In this document: one piece after another, positions 26,096 to 35,074 of the stretch
Numbering within the stretch: position 1 is the first letter of the stretch
How the letters are laid out: every line of letters starts with the position of its first letter
Source of the DNA: DATKZH01 sp964475955
GTDB lineage: Bacteria > Planctomycetota > Planctomycetia > Pirellulales > Thermoguttaceae
NCBI GenBank assembly: GCA_964475955.1
Contig: CAYYZY010000012.1
Coordinates: 1-64,000, forward strand
DNA: 64,000 nucleotides
Direction of reading: 5' to 3'
The notes under the pieces: generated by a model
Databases searched by the model: none
The model's input: only the letters and a program-made list of their open reading frames with translations
Told to the model about the DNA's origin: nothing
Translations under genes and position numbers: made by a program

Positions 26096-27211
26096 TTTGC
26101 CGCTCTTGACGGTGTGGTCGAAGCGGCCGAAGACCATCCGGCCGGCGCTGGTTTGCAGCACGCTGGTGACGGAGATACTCACGTGCTCGTGGATATGCTC
26201 GCGGCCCGATTCGACCACGACCATCGTGCCGTCGTCGAGATAGCCCACGCCCTGGCCCGGCTCTTCCCCCGGCTTGACCACGCGCACCTCGACGCGCTCG
26301 CCCGGCAAAAAGACCGGCTTCAGCGCGTTGGCCAGGTCGTTGAGGTTGACCACGCCCACGCCGTGCAGTCGGGCGACCTTGTTCAGGTTGTAGTCGTTGG
26401 TGATCAGCTTGCCTTCCAGGTGCTTGGCCAGCATCACCAGCTTCACGTCGACCGGCTGGCCGGTGAATTCGGGCAGGTCGCGGTCGAAGACCTCCAGATC
26501 GACTTCCGCGTTCGCTCGGAGCCGATTGAGGATGTCCAGCCCGCGCCGGCCCCGGCTGCGACGCAGCCGATCGGAGCTGTCGGCGATGCCCTGGAGTTCC
26601 GAGATGGCGAACCGGGGCATGACCAACTGGCTGTCGAACACGTTGGTCTCGACCACGTCGGCGATCCGCCCGTCGATCACCACGCTGGTGTCGAGCACGA
26701 ACGGCCTGCGCCCCTTAACGTCCTTGGAGAACTCCACGTACGGAATGATGAAGCGGAAGTCGCTCTTGGTTTGCAGCAGGAGGCTGACGCAGCCGTAGCA
26801 GAGCAGGGCGGCCAACACCAACTGCACCGCGGCCTGGACTTTCCCGGGCTCGGGGGCCGGAAACAGCGGCGTCAGCGCCAGGCGCGCCACGTACGCCAGG
26901 AACAGCCCCACGATCAGTCCGAAGTAGACGGCCGTGATCGTCTCCAGCCGCTTGCGCGGGAAGCACATGTCGAAGATGATCACGATCAACGCCAGGAGCG
27001 GGATCCCGACGAAGACGACCATGTTGACCCACGGGTAGTCCTGGGGAATCGCTCCCGAATTGACGACGAACACCGCCAGGCCGATGCTGACGACGAGGAA
27101 GACGAGGCGGAGGATTGTCAAGGTGATGTCGCGGAACAGCCAGAGGATGGCTGCCCAGAGCTTCTTCGCCACCCAGACGACGACGAACCAGAGTCGCTTG
27201 AGAAAATCCAT
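26093..27211 (-). CDS. Membrane PIN-TRAM domain protein (YacL-like)
   Basis: A 372-residue protein. Residues 1-150 carry four hydrophobic helices, starting LWFVVVWVAKKLWAAILWLF. The PIN nuclease domain follows with the acidic motif VLDTSVVIDGRIADV near residue 170, then RRSRGRRGLDILNRL and KLITNDYNLNKVA, which supply the other conserved acids. A TRAM domain (about 300-360, LPGERVEVRVVKPGEEPGQGVGY) closes it. This is the order of YacL, a suspected RNase whose partner is unclear. The ATG at 27211 begins the first helix. Confidence 0.88.
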   Translation of the reverse strand: MDFLKRLWFVVVWVAKKLWAAILWLFRDITLTILRLVFLVVSIGLAVFVVNSGAIPQDYPWVNMVVFVGIPLLALIVIIFDMCFPRKRLETITAVYFGLIVGLFLAYVARLALTPLFPAPEPGKVQAAVQLVLAALLCYGCVSLLLQTKSDFRFIIPYVEFSKDVKGRRPFVLDTSVVIDGRIADVVETNVFDSQLVMPRFAISELQGIADSSDRLRRSRGRRGLDILNRLRANAEVDLEVFDRDLPEFTGQPVDVKLVMLAKHLEGKLITNDYNLNKVARLHGVGVVNLNDLANALKPVFLPGERVEVRVVKPGEEPGQGVGYLDDGTMVVVESGREHIHEHVSISVTSVLQTSAGRMVFGRFDHTVKSGK

Positions 27212-27917
27212 GCCTTGGACGCGCCCCCTCGGTCACGAGATCAAGATGATGGAAGAAGACGTGCGAATACCGCAGTCCGAACGCTCTCTGCCCGCAGAGT
27301 CCCGGCCAGGGCGCCTCCGGTCAGCGAGCGGCCGTTCGGAAAATCAACCCGTTTGTTTCTGCTCCAGGAAACCGACAGACCGAGGACGCACGTGCGATCC
27401 GGCGCGGGGGCTTCCCGCGTGTCCCCCTACCGACACGGCCAGGGACCTCCCGCGACGACCAGTCATCGATTGGGGCCAGTCAAAGCCCTCCCATTCTAAC
27501 GGACACTCATTACGTTGCCAAAGCAGCAATGCCACTTTAGGGGGGATTCTGGGTGACGAAATCACGCCACCGAGCCCTATCTTACCCAAACGACTCCGCC
27601 TTGGGGAGGGCAAACAGCATTTTGGTGAACAGGCCGCGGCTCGCGCCCGCGGACGAATCTATCCGACGCAGCGGAGGACGGACCACGCGGCCCGGTTCGG
27701 CCCTCGCCTCGGCTCAGAGGCTATCCGAGAAAAGGGACTGGCTCCCGGTGGTTGTGCAGCGAGAACATACTTGCACAAGATTTGGGTGCCTGTCCCCGTT
27801 TTGTGAAATGTCCGCTCCCGGAGAGTCGCCGATCGCTCCGCGGTCGAGGCGTTTGGTTCGCGGAGCGAACCACGACCATCGGGCCGTGCAACCCCCATTT
27901 CTAGGTTTGACAGAGCA
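27212..27917. other. Gene-free stretch between PIN-TRAM and HIT genes
   Basis: Seven hundred bases with no coding frame I can support. It holds the third family E repeat copy. Near 27783-27804 is a word GGTGCCTGTCCCCGTTTTG of the kind often seen in dispersed intergenic repeats, with no second copy here. The segment at 27906-27930 (TGACAGAGCACTA) resembles TGACAGAACACTA near position 41, but this is too short to call. Confidence 0.5.
27825..27876. repeat. Palindromic repeat, family E copy 3
   Basis: GTCGCCGATCGCTCCGCG at the left faces CGCGGAGCGAACCACGAC at the right around a short loop. The right arm matches copy 2 (CGCGGAGCGAACAACGAC) at all but one position. Confidence 0.7.
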
Positions 27918-28454
27918 CTACGTTCGCGACAATTCCGCGGTCAGGGCCTCCCACAGGGCCTCGAGCGACTCGGGGATCACCCGGACGGAGGCCAGCGTGG
28001 GCATGAAGTTCGTGTCGCCACTCCATCGAGGAACCACGTGCCAGTGAAGATGGCCCGGCAAGCCAGCCCCCGCCGCCCGTCCCAGGTTGAGCCCCACGTT
28101 GAATCCTTGCGGATTGAGCACCCTTTCGAGGAGCTGCACCATGTGGGTCAGCGTTTCGGCCAATTCCCCTTGTTCAGGGGGGGTGAGTAAGTCGAGCCGT
28201 GCGAGATGCCGTCGAGGCGCCACCAGCAGGTGGCCGTTGTTGTAGGGGTAGCGATTCAAGACCGTGATCGCGTTCGGCCCCCGATGAACGACGTATCTCT
28301 GCCGGTCGTCGGTGGCGACGGCCGCCTGGCACAGGAAGCAGCTCGGTTCGGCGCTAGGCAACAGCTCCAAGTCGGTGACCTTCGGCTCTTCCCCTCCTTC
28401 GGCCTGCTTGATGTAGGCCAGGCGCCACGGTGCCCAAATCTGTTCGTGCGTCAC
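27918..28454 (-). CDS. HIT-family nucleotide hydrolase/transferase
   Basis: A 178-residue protein of the Ap4A-phosphorylase-like HIT group. It starts VTHEQIWAPWRLAYI, has a CFLC pair that may bind zinc, VLNRYPYNNGHLLVAPRRH, and near residue 135 the catalytic triad HLHWHVVPRW. Family members act on dinucleoside polyphosphates or AMP-linked nucleotides. The GTG start at 28454 has GAGGGAG nine bases upstream, and the conserved IWAPWR block starts there. The ATG at 28529 would add a tail with no similarity. It is divergent from scpA. Confidence 0.9.
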   Translation of the reverse strand: MTHEQIWAPWRLAYIKQAEGGEEPKVTDLELLPSAEPSCFLCQAAVATDDRQRYVVHRGPNAITVLNRYPYNNGHLLVAPRRHLARLDLLTPPEQGELAETLTHMVQLLERVLNPQGFNVGLNLGRAAGAGLPGHLHWHVVPRWSGDTNFMPTLASVRVIPESLEALWEALTAELSRT

Positions 28455-28952
28455 GGCTGCGTTCTCCCTCAACGGCCATCCCCGGGGACCAGCCGGCCAA
28501 GTCATAGCCCCTTCCCCCCCATGAAACATCGCCGATCTGAAGGCGCGGAATTGGGGGTAGCCCTCCCAAGGTGGGGGGCCGGCCTAGCCGTCCATAACTT
28601 CTCGGCGCACGCGAGTCTATAGCCGGGTTGGCACGACCACAAGCGGATTCCTACACGGCGGTACGTCACGGCCGCGCGCCACCCCGTGAAACTCGGCGGT
28701 GTAACCCTGAAGAGGGGAACACACGGCGCCTGCCCGGCCCTTTCTCCGCCAAGGGCCGGCTCGACGCAAAGTCAGCCGGCCCCGTGTGACGAAACTGATG
28801 GTAGCGGAAACGCAAATTCCGCGGCGTAGGGTGACTTTGCGGGCCGTGGAGCCACTCGCTCTCCCGTGGTCGACCGGATAGACTGGGATTTGGCACCCTT
28901 CGCGCGCGTCTCGATAGCGCTCACCCCTCAACGGAGCGTCGAAGCCCGCCTC
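28455..28952. other. Divergent region between HIT gene and scpA
   Basis: About 500 bases with no supportable gene. An in-frame extension of ScpA begins at 28866, but the family N-terminus starts at 28953. Promoters for both flanking genes should be here. I see no repeat of the families found elsewhere. Confidence 0.5.
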
Positions 28953-29738
28953 ATGAACTTCCGCGTCGACTTAGAGGTCTTCAGGGGACCACTCGACCTG
29001 CTCCTCTATTTGGTGCGCAAGCACGAGGTGGAGATCGTCGACATCCCCATCGCCGCGATCACCGACCAGTACCTGGAGTACCTGGAAGTGCTCCAGCAGT
29101 TGGACGTCAACGCGGTCGGCGACTTCCTGGCCATGGCCAGCACACTGGTGGAGATTAAGTCGCGGCACGTGCTCCCGCGGGCCGACGAGGTGGAAGAAGA
29201 CATCGAGGACCCCCGCAAAGAGCTGGTCCGGCGGCTCCTGGAGTACAAGGAGTATCGCGACGCGGCCAGCATGCTCGAGGAGCGGAGCCGTTGGTGGCAG
29301 CGGCGCTGTCCGCGGCTGACCAGCGATCTCCCACCCCGCAAGAGGGACTTGGCCGAGGAGCCGATTCACGAAGTGGAGCTGTGGGACCTGGTCAGCGCGT
29401 TCGGCCGCATCATGCGCGACACCGTGTCGGCCAGGCCCTCCAGCATCGTCTACGACGAAACGCCGATCCAAGTCTACATGGGCCGAATCTACGACCGCGT
29501 TTGCCGCGAGGGCCAACTCGCCTTCGCTGAGCTGTTCCAGCCGGGGATGCACAAGTCGGCCCTGATCGGTATCTTCCTGGCCGTGCTGGAACTAGTCCGC
29601 CACTCCCGGGTACGCCTCGACCAGAACGATCTGTTCGGCGAAATCTGGCTCCTGCCCCGGCAAGACCGCCCTGAGCCCCTGGACCTGTCGCAGGTCGACA
29701 ACTACGATCACCAGTCGGCAGCCGGCAGCCTGGACTAG
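28953..29738 (+). CDS. scpA: Segregation and condensation protein A
   Basis: A 261-residue kleisin that bridges SMC heads and ScpB to organise and separate chromosomes. The N-terminus FRVDLEVFRGPLDLLLYLVRKHEVEIVDIPI is characteristic (quoted in parts: FRGPLDLLLYLVRKHEVEI and VDIPIAAITDQYLEYL), followed by VGDFLAMASTLVEIKSRHVL. The C-terminal winged helix contains LIGIFLAVLELVRH and is followed by a short tail. The length is normal. The ATG at 28953 is where the family match begins. The RNase Z-like gene follows on the same strand about 120 bases later. Confidence 0.95.
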   Translation: MNFRVDLEVFRGPLDLLLYLVRKHEVEIVDIPIAAITDQYLEYLEVLQQLDVNAVGDFLAMASTLVEIKSRHVLPRADEVEEDIEDPRKELVRRLLEYKEYRDAASMLEERSRWWQRRCPRLTSDLPPRKRDLAEEPIHEVELWDLVSAFGRIMRDTVSARPSSIVYDETPIQVYMGRIYDRVCREGQLAFAELFQPGMHKSALIGIFLAVLELVRHSRVRLDQNDLFGEIWLLPRQDRPEPLDLSQVDNYDHQSAAGSLD

Positions 29739-29858
29739 CCGGGAAGGACCCCATGGCCCGTGGCGGGCCGCCCCTTACCGGATGGCCGCTTGCGGCTTCG
29801 CCCTCCGAAGGACGACCGCGGAGCCGTCGAAGTCGACCACCGAGCCGATCATCGTGCG

Positions 29859-30758
29859 ATGAACAAGCCCTCCAAGCCCAACGAGTCCGCCAAACCCGAC
29901 GCGGCACTCGCCGCCGGTCCGCTCAACGATCAGCCCGTCAGGACCCTCGTCCACAAGAACTTCACCATCGAGGGCTTTTCCCGGGCCGCCGTGCAAACGT
30001 ACTGGCGCATTCCGGAGCTGAAGCTCGGTTTCGACCTGGGGGCGCAGCCGTGGTCGTTCATGGGCACGCCCACGTGGTTCGTCTCGCACACGCACATCGA
30101 CCACATCCTGGCCCTGCCCGCCTACGTCGCCCGACGCCGCATGATGAAAATGGAGCCGCCGGTGATCTACCTGCCCGAGAAGGCGGTCGACACCGTCGGG
30201 CGCCTGCTCCGTCAGGTGAGCCGGCTCGACCGCGGGCGGTTGCCCTGCGAGTTGGTGGGCACCCGGCCGGGCGACGAGGTCGAGCTATCGCGCGAGCTGG
30301 TGGTCACCGTCTCCGCCACGCGGCACACGGTTCCCTCGCTCGGCTACCTCGTTTGGGAGCGCCGGCGCAAGCTGAAGCCGGAGTACCAGCATCTTCGGGG
30401 CCACGAGATCCGCGATCTCCGGCTGGGCGGCACCGACGTGACCAACGAAATCCGCGTTCCACGGCTGGCCTACCTCGGCGACAGCGCGCCGGAAGCGCTC
30501 GACGACTGCCCGGCGATGTACGACGCCGAGGTGCTGATCATGGAGATCACCTTCGTCGCCCCGAGCCACCGCAAGGAGAAGATCCACAAGTTCGGTCATA
30601 CGCATCTCGACGACGTGGTGGAGCGTCGCGACCGGTTCCGGAACGAGCTGGTCATTGCCGCCCATTTCAGCACCCGCTACCAGCCACGGCGGATCCAGCG
30701 CCACGTATCCAAGGCCCTGCCCGACATGCTCGGCGGCCGCCTCCACCTCTGGCTGTAG
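29859..30758 (+). CDS. RNase Z-like metallo-beta-lactamase-fold hydrolase
   Basis: A 299-residue protein with the zinc motif SHTHIDHI, the HxHxDH signature of this fold, plus later metal-site blocks TRHTVPSLGYLVWE, YLGDSAPEAL and FGHTHLDDVVERR. It resembles ElaC-type tRNA 3' processing enzymes, and the ending FSTRYQPRRIQRHV, with its conserved His-Phe-Ser-x-Arg-Tyr, is the RNase Z C-terminal box. I do not assign rnz firmly. The ATG at 29859 precedes the conserved region; a GTG 99 bases earlier is possible. No good ribosome binding site was seen for either. Confidence 0.8.
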   Translation: MNKPSKPNESAKPDAALAAGPLNDQPVRTLVHKNFTIEGFSRAAVQTYWRIPELKLGFDLGAQPWSFMGTPTWFVSHTHIDHILALPAYVARRRMMKMEPPVIYLPEKAVDTVGRLLRQVSRLDRGRLPCELVGTRPGDEVELSRELVVTVSATRHTVPSLGYLVWERRRKLKPEYQHLRGHEIRDLRLGGTDVTNEIRVPRLAYLGDSAPEALDDCPAMYDAEVLIMEITFVAPSHRKEKIHKFGHTHLDDVVERRDRFRNELVIAAHFSTRYQPRRIQRHVSKALPDMLGGRLHLWL

Positions 30759-30820
30759 CCCGTATGGTTGCGACCTTTCGGAGTGCGGCGACTGCGATGA
30801 ATCCCCGGGAGATGCGCGTC

Positions 30821-31813
30821 ATGAAGCGGCAGACCGTCCGGGTGCTCTCCGGCGACGACGTGCGCACGGCCCTTCCCATGCCCGACGCCGTTGACGCAAT
30901 GAAGGGCGCGTTTCGGCAGCTTTCGCTGGGGGAGGCCGTCGTGCCGCCGCGGGCATACGTCGAAACCGCGAGCCGCGAGGGCGTCGCCCTGTTCATGCCG
31001 GCCTACGCGCCGGCTGAGGATCGAATGGCCGTCAAGGTCGTCACGCTCTTCGAAGGAAACAGCGCCCGGGGCCTGCCTCGCATCCAGTCCGTGGTGCTCC
31101 TGGTCGACGCCGACGATGGAAGCCCGTTGGCCGTGATCGACGGCACGTCGCTGACGGCGCTGCGCACGGGGGCCGCCTCCGGCGCGGCCACCGACCTGCT
31201 GGCACGGCCCGACGCCTCGGTGGCCGCCGTCTTCGGCGCCGGCGTGCAGGGGCGCACCCAACTGGAGGCCGTCCTTGCGGTGCGATCTCTCCGCGAGGTC
31301 CGCGTCGTCGACCCGAGCCCCGAGGCGGCCGAGGCGTTTTGCCTCGAGATGACCGAGAAGACGGGCGTGCCGGTCAAACGGGCGCCCACGGCGGCCGAAG
31401 CCGTGCGGGAGGCCGACGTCGTCTGCACCGCCACCACCTCGCGCGCGCCGGTCTTCGACGACGCCGACCTCAAGCCGGGCGTCCACGTCAACGCCGTCGG
31501 GTCTTACCGGCCCGATGTGCGGGAAGTGCCCGAGGCGACCGTCGCCCGGGCGACGATCGTCGTCGATCACCGCGAGAGTGCGCTGGCCGAGGCCGGCGAC
31601 CTGCTCATGCCCCTGCGCGCGGGCGCGATCCGCGAGGACCGCCTGGCCACGGAGTTGGGCGACGTGCTCGACGGCCGCAAGCCGGGCAGGACTTCGGCCG
31701 AGGAAGTGACGTTGTTCAAGTCGGTCGGCGTCGCCGTCCAGGATCTGGCGGCCGCCGCGCGCGTGTTCCGGCTCGCCACCGAACGGCGGTTAGGTGTGGA
31801 AGTACCTATATGA
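30821..31813 (+). CDS. Ornithine cyclodeaminase/mu-crystallin family protein
   Basis: A 330-residue NAD(P)-binding protein. The N-terminal half starts VRVLSGDDVRTALPMPDAVDAM and has the family block RAYVETASREGVALFMPAY. The dinucleotide site is AAVFGAGVQGRTQLEAV, followed by ADVVCTATTSRAPVFDDA and VNAVGSYRPDVREV. The family includes ornithine cyclodeaminase, alanine dehydrogenase and ketimine reductases, so the exact reaction is open. I took the ATG at 30821, with GGGAG about ten bases upstream; ATGs at 30812 and 30797 are in frame. It follows the RNase Z-like gene by about 60 bases. Confidence 0.85.
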   Translation: MKRQTVRVLSGDDVRTALPMPDAVDAMKGAFRQLSLGEAVVPPRAYVETASREGVALFMPAYAPAEDRMAVKVVTLFEGNSARGLPRIQSVVLLVDADDGSPLAVIDGTSLTALRTGAASGAATDLLARPDASVAAVFGAGVQGRTQLEAVLAVRSLREVRVVDPSPEAAEAFCLEMTEKTGVPVKRAPTAAEAVREADVVCTATTSRAPVFDDADLKPGVHVNAVGSYRPDVREVPEATVARATIVVDHRESALAEAGDLLMPLRAGAIREDRLATELGDVLDGRKPGRTSAEEVTLFKSVGVAVQDLAAAARVFRLATERRLGVEVPI

Positions 31814-31818
31814 GTCGG

Positions 31819-34419
31819 CTAGTGCGAAAGGCTGTCGGCGGCACGTGCACCGGAACGGCGGTCGGGGGGATTCGTGCCGTCCTGTTTCGCGTTCGCCTTC
31901 CGGTAGTCGCGAACGAAGTGGGCGAAGAAGTCGTTCAGTCCGCTTCGGATCGGCGAGGGAAGCGTGGGCCGACGCAACACGTACGGCGAGACGGTCGCGA
32001 TCTCATCCTGGTGGTCCCAGACCGTAACGGGTTCCGAGTCGGCGTCGCGGCACGTCACTTCGGCCGACATCACGAAGGCGACCATCCCGTCGGCCTGGGC
32101 CGTCTTCAGCGTCAGATGCATCACGACCGAGTCGCCCTTGACGATCGCCAGACCGGCCCGTTCGGCCGCCTGGATCGCCTCCTGCTTCACCGCCATGTTG
32201 AGCTTGCTCATCGGGTTGCGATCCGCCGACTCGAGCTGAAACGACAACTGCGAAATCGCGGCGAAGCGGGCACGCAGTTCGGCCGGATCGGGCGGGGCCG
32301 GCTTCGCCTTCGGTTGAGCTTCGGGTTTCGCGCCCGGCGCTGCCTCTTCGGCACCCGGCTTCACTTGCCCCGCGCCTGGCGGGGGACGGCGGTCGTCCTG
32401 GCCGGCGGGCGGAGCGTCGCGAGGTTCCCGAGCGCGGGGCCCCTCGCGCCGCGGCTGCGGTCGGCCATCGGGCTCCCCCGCGGGGGCGGCGCCGCGATCC
32501 GTGGCAGGCTCCTTCGCCGCGCCGGGAGCGCCAGCCGCCGGTTCCGCTTCATCCGGCGGCGATGACGCCGACTTTTCCGAAGGGGCCGCCGGGGCGCTCT
32601 CCCCGTTGGGCTGCGAAGGCTCCGCCGAGGCCGCCACCCCTTCGGCCGGCGTTTGCTCCGCCTGGCCGTCGGCAGACGGCGCGACGGGCGCGCCCGCCGG
32701 AGCCGCCGAAGGTCGAGACGCGGTCGGTCGAGGCGACTCGTCGCGGGCCGGCCCGGAGTTGAGCACGATCACCAGGATCAGCACGATCGCCGCCGCCCCG
32801 GCGATCCCCCCCCACACGATCGGCTTGCCCCACGGGCTCTCGGGGCTCTCCGCTTTGCCCTTCTTGGCGTCGCCCTTCTTTGCGTCGGGCTTGGACAGGC
32901 TCGGCAGGGGGCGTGGCGGGGCTTCGGCGGCCGCCCCGGCCAGGCTCTCGTCGTCCAGAAGCGACGACATCCAGTCGTCCTGCGGAGCGGAGAGGCCGTC
33001 GAGCTCCGGACCCGCCTCCGGCTGCGGCTGCGCGGTCTCCTCGGACGGCTTCGCCTGAGAGTCGCCCGAGGGGCCCGCGGCGCCGGAGCCCGACGCCGCC
33101 TTGTCGTCGTCGGCCGATTTCCCGGCGTCCTTCGAGGCGCCGGATTGGCCGACGCTCGAGGGCCGCGGCGAGGGGCCCTCGTCGTCCAGCGGAGCCAGTT
33201 GCAGCTCGGCCTCGGTGTCCTCCACGGAACTGGCACGCGAGCGCCTCGTGTCGTCCGGCACCGACGACGGACGCGCGGTCGGCGGAAGGAGGCGCGTCGG
33301 CGTCGAGGAGGACGAGGGCCGATACGCCGGGCGAAGCGGCGCGACCCGGGGCAGGAAGCCGCTGTCGCTCGACTGGTTGGCCAGCCAGGCCGCCAGGCAC
33401 TCGGCCACCTCGTGCGCCGTCTGGTGGCGATCCTCCCGCTTCTTGGCCGTCATCCGATCGATAATCGCCACGAGGTGCGGCGGCGCGTCGGGACGCTGGT
33501 TCTCAATCGGGTCGGCCGGCTTGGTCTGATGGGCCATCAGACGCTGCGCGACGGAGCCCTCCGGGTACGGCGGACGACCCGTGAGCAGGAAGTAGAACGT
33601 CTGCCCCAGGCTGTAAATGTCGGCCCGCGCGTCGACGTCGTGGCAGTCGATGGCCTGCTCGGGGGCCAGGTAGTCGACGGTTCCCAGCACGGTGTCGCCG
33701 AGCCGATTGGTGAGCCCGGTGCCCTGGCCTTCTTCGTAGAAGAGGGCCAAGCCGAGATCGAGGACTTTGACGACGCCTTTCCGGTCGACCAGCAGGTTGG
33801 CCGGCTTGATGTCGCGATGCACGAGCCCCGCTTCGTGCGCGTGCGCCAGCCCCTCGGCCGACTGGCGCACGTACTCGGCCGCCTCGCGGTACGGAAGCAC
33901 GCCTCCCTGATCCACTTTCGCCTGGAGGTCCTGGCCTTCCACGTACTCCATCACCAGGTAGTGGACCACCGTGTTGCGGCGTACGTCCTTGTTCAGGTCG
34001 TACGCCCGCACGATGTTCGGGTGATCCAGCGCCGCCACGGCCTGCGCTTCGCGGTAGAAGCGATCGAGCAGCGATGGATCTTCCTGGGAGCTCCTCGACG
34101 GCAGCACCTTGATGGCCGAGAGGCGCCGCATCACGGAATGCCGGGCCAAATAGACCGTCCCCATGCCACCCTGGCCCAGCGGCTTCATGATGCAGTACGG
34201 GCCGAGGACGAACCCCTTGTGCTTCCCCTCGATGAGCTTGTTGGTTTGCCACTCGGTGAGCACGCCGCGAGCGATCAGCTCTTCGCCGATCTTCTCGGGG
34301 GCGTCGAGGTCGTCGCGCTGGCCGAGTTCTTCGGCCAATCGCTCCATCTCACTCTCCGGTACGATCCCGCTCTCTCGGAGGCGATCGAGAAACTCGGCGA
34401 GTGCTGGTCCAACGGGCAT
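31819..34419 (-). CDS. Ser/Thr protein kinase with N-terminal planctomycete module
   Basis: An 866-residue transmembrane kinase. Residues 1-72 are a helical module ending GVLTEWQTNKLIEGKHKGF, shared with the kinase at 41.4 kb. The kinase domain (about 75-345) has the glycine loop LGQGGMGTVYLA, the lysine in SAIKVL, HRDIKPANLLVD near residue 200 and DLGLALF where most kinases have DFG. An acidic, Ser/Pro/Ala-rich linker follows, then a transmembrane helix (about 533-556, IAGAAAIVLILVIVLNSG), a Pro/Ala/Glu-rich stalk and a folded C-terminal domain of about 150 residues (ELRARFAAISQLSFQLE to the end) that I do not recognise. It probably senses something outside and phosphorylates proteins inside. 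The ATG at 34419 is chosen; longer starts add no similarity. Confidence 0.88.
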   Translation of the reverse strand: MPVGPALAEFLDRLRESGIVPESEMERLAEELGQRDDLDAPEKIGEELIARGVLTEWQTNKLIEGKHKGFVLGPYCIMKPLGQGGMGTVYLARHSVMRRLSAIKVLPSRSSQEDPSLLDRFYREAQAVAALDHPNIVRAYDLNKDVRRNTVVHYLVMEYVEGQDLQAKVDQGGVLPYREAAEYVRQSAEGLAHAHEAGLVHRDIKPANLLVDRKGVVKVLDLGLALFYEEGQGTGLTNRLGDTVLGTVDYLAPEQAIDCHDVDARADIYSLGQTFYFLLTGRPPYPEGSVAQRLMAHQTKPADPIENQRPDAPPHLVAIIDRMTAKKREDRHQTAHEVAECLAAWLANQSSDSGFLPRVAPLRPAYRPSSSSTPTRLLPPTARPSSVPDDTRRSRASSVEDTEAELQLAPLDDEGPSPRPSSVGQSGASKDAGKSADDDKAASGSGAAGPSGDSQAKPSEETAQPQPEAGPELDGLSAPQDDWMSSLLDDESLAGAAAEAPPRPLPSLSKPDAKKGDAKKGKAESPESPWGKPIVWGGIAGAAAIVLILVIVLNSGPARDESPRPTASRPSAAPAGAPVAPSADGQAEQTPAEGVAASAEPSQPNGESAPAAPSEKSASSPPDEAEPAAGAPGAAKEPATDRGAAPAGEPDGRPQPRREGPRAREPRDAPPAGQDDRRPPPGAGQVKPGAEEAAPGAKPEAQPKAKPAPPDPAELRARFAAISQLSFQLESADRNPMSKLNMAVKQEAIQAAERAGLAIVKGDSVVMHLTLKTAQADGMVAFVMSAEVTCRDADSEPVTVWDHQDEIATVSPYVLRRPTLPSPIRSGLNDFFAHFVRDYRKANAKQDGTNPPDRRSGARAADSLSH

Positions 34420-34952
34420 CGCAATCGATCCCACGTACACGGGTGACCGCTGCCGCCATCCATGCGGAAGCGACCCGCTCGGAGAAACTTGCCACGAAAG
34501 CCGGACGAACGAACGCGTCGGGACTAGTGACCGGTAGAATGCGCACCAGCGCACCCTTACCTTCTCGCGTCACCAGCATTTTAGTGTAGCTTTGCGGTTT
34601 CTTGTAGCCATCGGTCAACAAAATCCGTACCGAACCGGCGCGCGGGCCCAGAAACGCGAGCCGGCAAGTGAACTTTACCGGCGCGCTTCGCGGAATGAGG
34701 CCGAAGGTCCCGGTCAGGCAAGAGAGTACGATGGCCGAGCGCGGCCCGGTGCGTGCCGGTTCCATCTCGTGCGCGTTCTTCGAAGCGTTGCCCACTTTGG
34801 CCGCTACCGCCACCCCCGAAATGGCTATTCGGCCGAACCGGATTGACGACGTTGCCGCTCGGCGTTGCGATTGCGGACGAACACCCAAAGCCGCAACGGG
34901 CCCTTTACTGCCTGGACACCAACCCCGCCCTAGGCCATCATGAATGGGTCGT

Positions 34953-34968
34953 GCGGGCACCTGTGCCC
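34953..34968. promoter_or_regulatory. Palindrome CGGGCAC-CT-GTGCCCG upstream of the hybrid kinase
   Basis: A perfect 7-bp dyad with a 2-base centre, 106 bases before the His kinase start. It has the size and symmetry of a dimeric repressor or activator site. It could also be a hairpin in the leader. It is seen directly; function is inferred. Confidence 0.4.
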
Positions 34969-34998
34969 GGCCGGGGCGTGGTGCGAGGCACGATCTTT

Positions 34999-35034
34999 TC
35001 GGACACATCTGTCGGCTCGGACACATCTGTCGGC
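34999..35034. repeat. Two exact 18-bp direct repeats before the hybrid kinase
   Basis: TCGGACACATCTGTCGGC occurs twice in tandem, with no spacer and no mismatch, 40 bases upstream of the kinase start codon. Each unit holds a small GACA/TGTC dyad. Tandem sites like this often bind a regulator such as a response regulator. A chance duplication is the alternative. Confidence 0.6.
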
Positions 35035-35074
35035 GGTTTCTCCGGGGGGGAGGGCGCCGGCCTGGGGGTCACCG

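Larger units (their letters stand above)
34420..35074. other. Shared upstream region of a Ser/Thr kinase and a hybrid His kinase
   Basis: About 650 bases between divergent signalling genes. It contains a 16-bp perfect palindrome and two exact 18-bp direct repeats close to the His kinase start, listed separately. No gene is supportable in it; an in-frame extension of the His kinase from 34940 would run through these repeats. Confidence 0.55.

Noticed and set aside
27783..27804. GGTGCCTGTCCCCGTTTTG word as a repeat
   Set aside because: It looks like a known type of intergenic word, but only one copy is in the window, so no repeat can be claimed.
29760..29858. Upstream GTG start for the RNase Z-like protein
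   Set aside because: The extra 33 residues are Arg/Asp/Pro-rich with no similarity; the ATG at 29859 is closer to the family start.
34940..35074. Longer N-terminus for the hybrid His kinase
   Set aside because: It would translate through the exact 18-bp direct repeats and the palindrome and has no family similarity.
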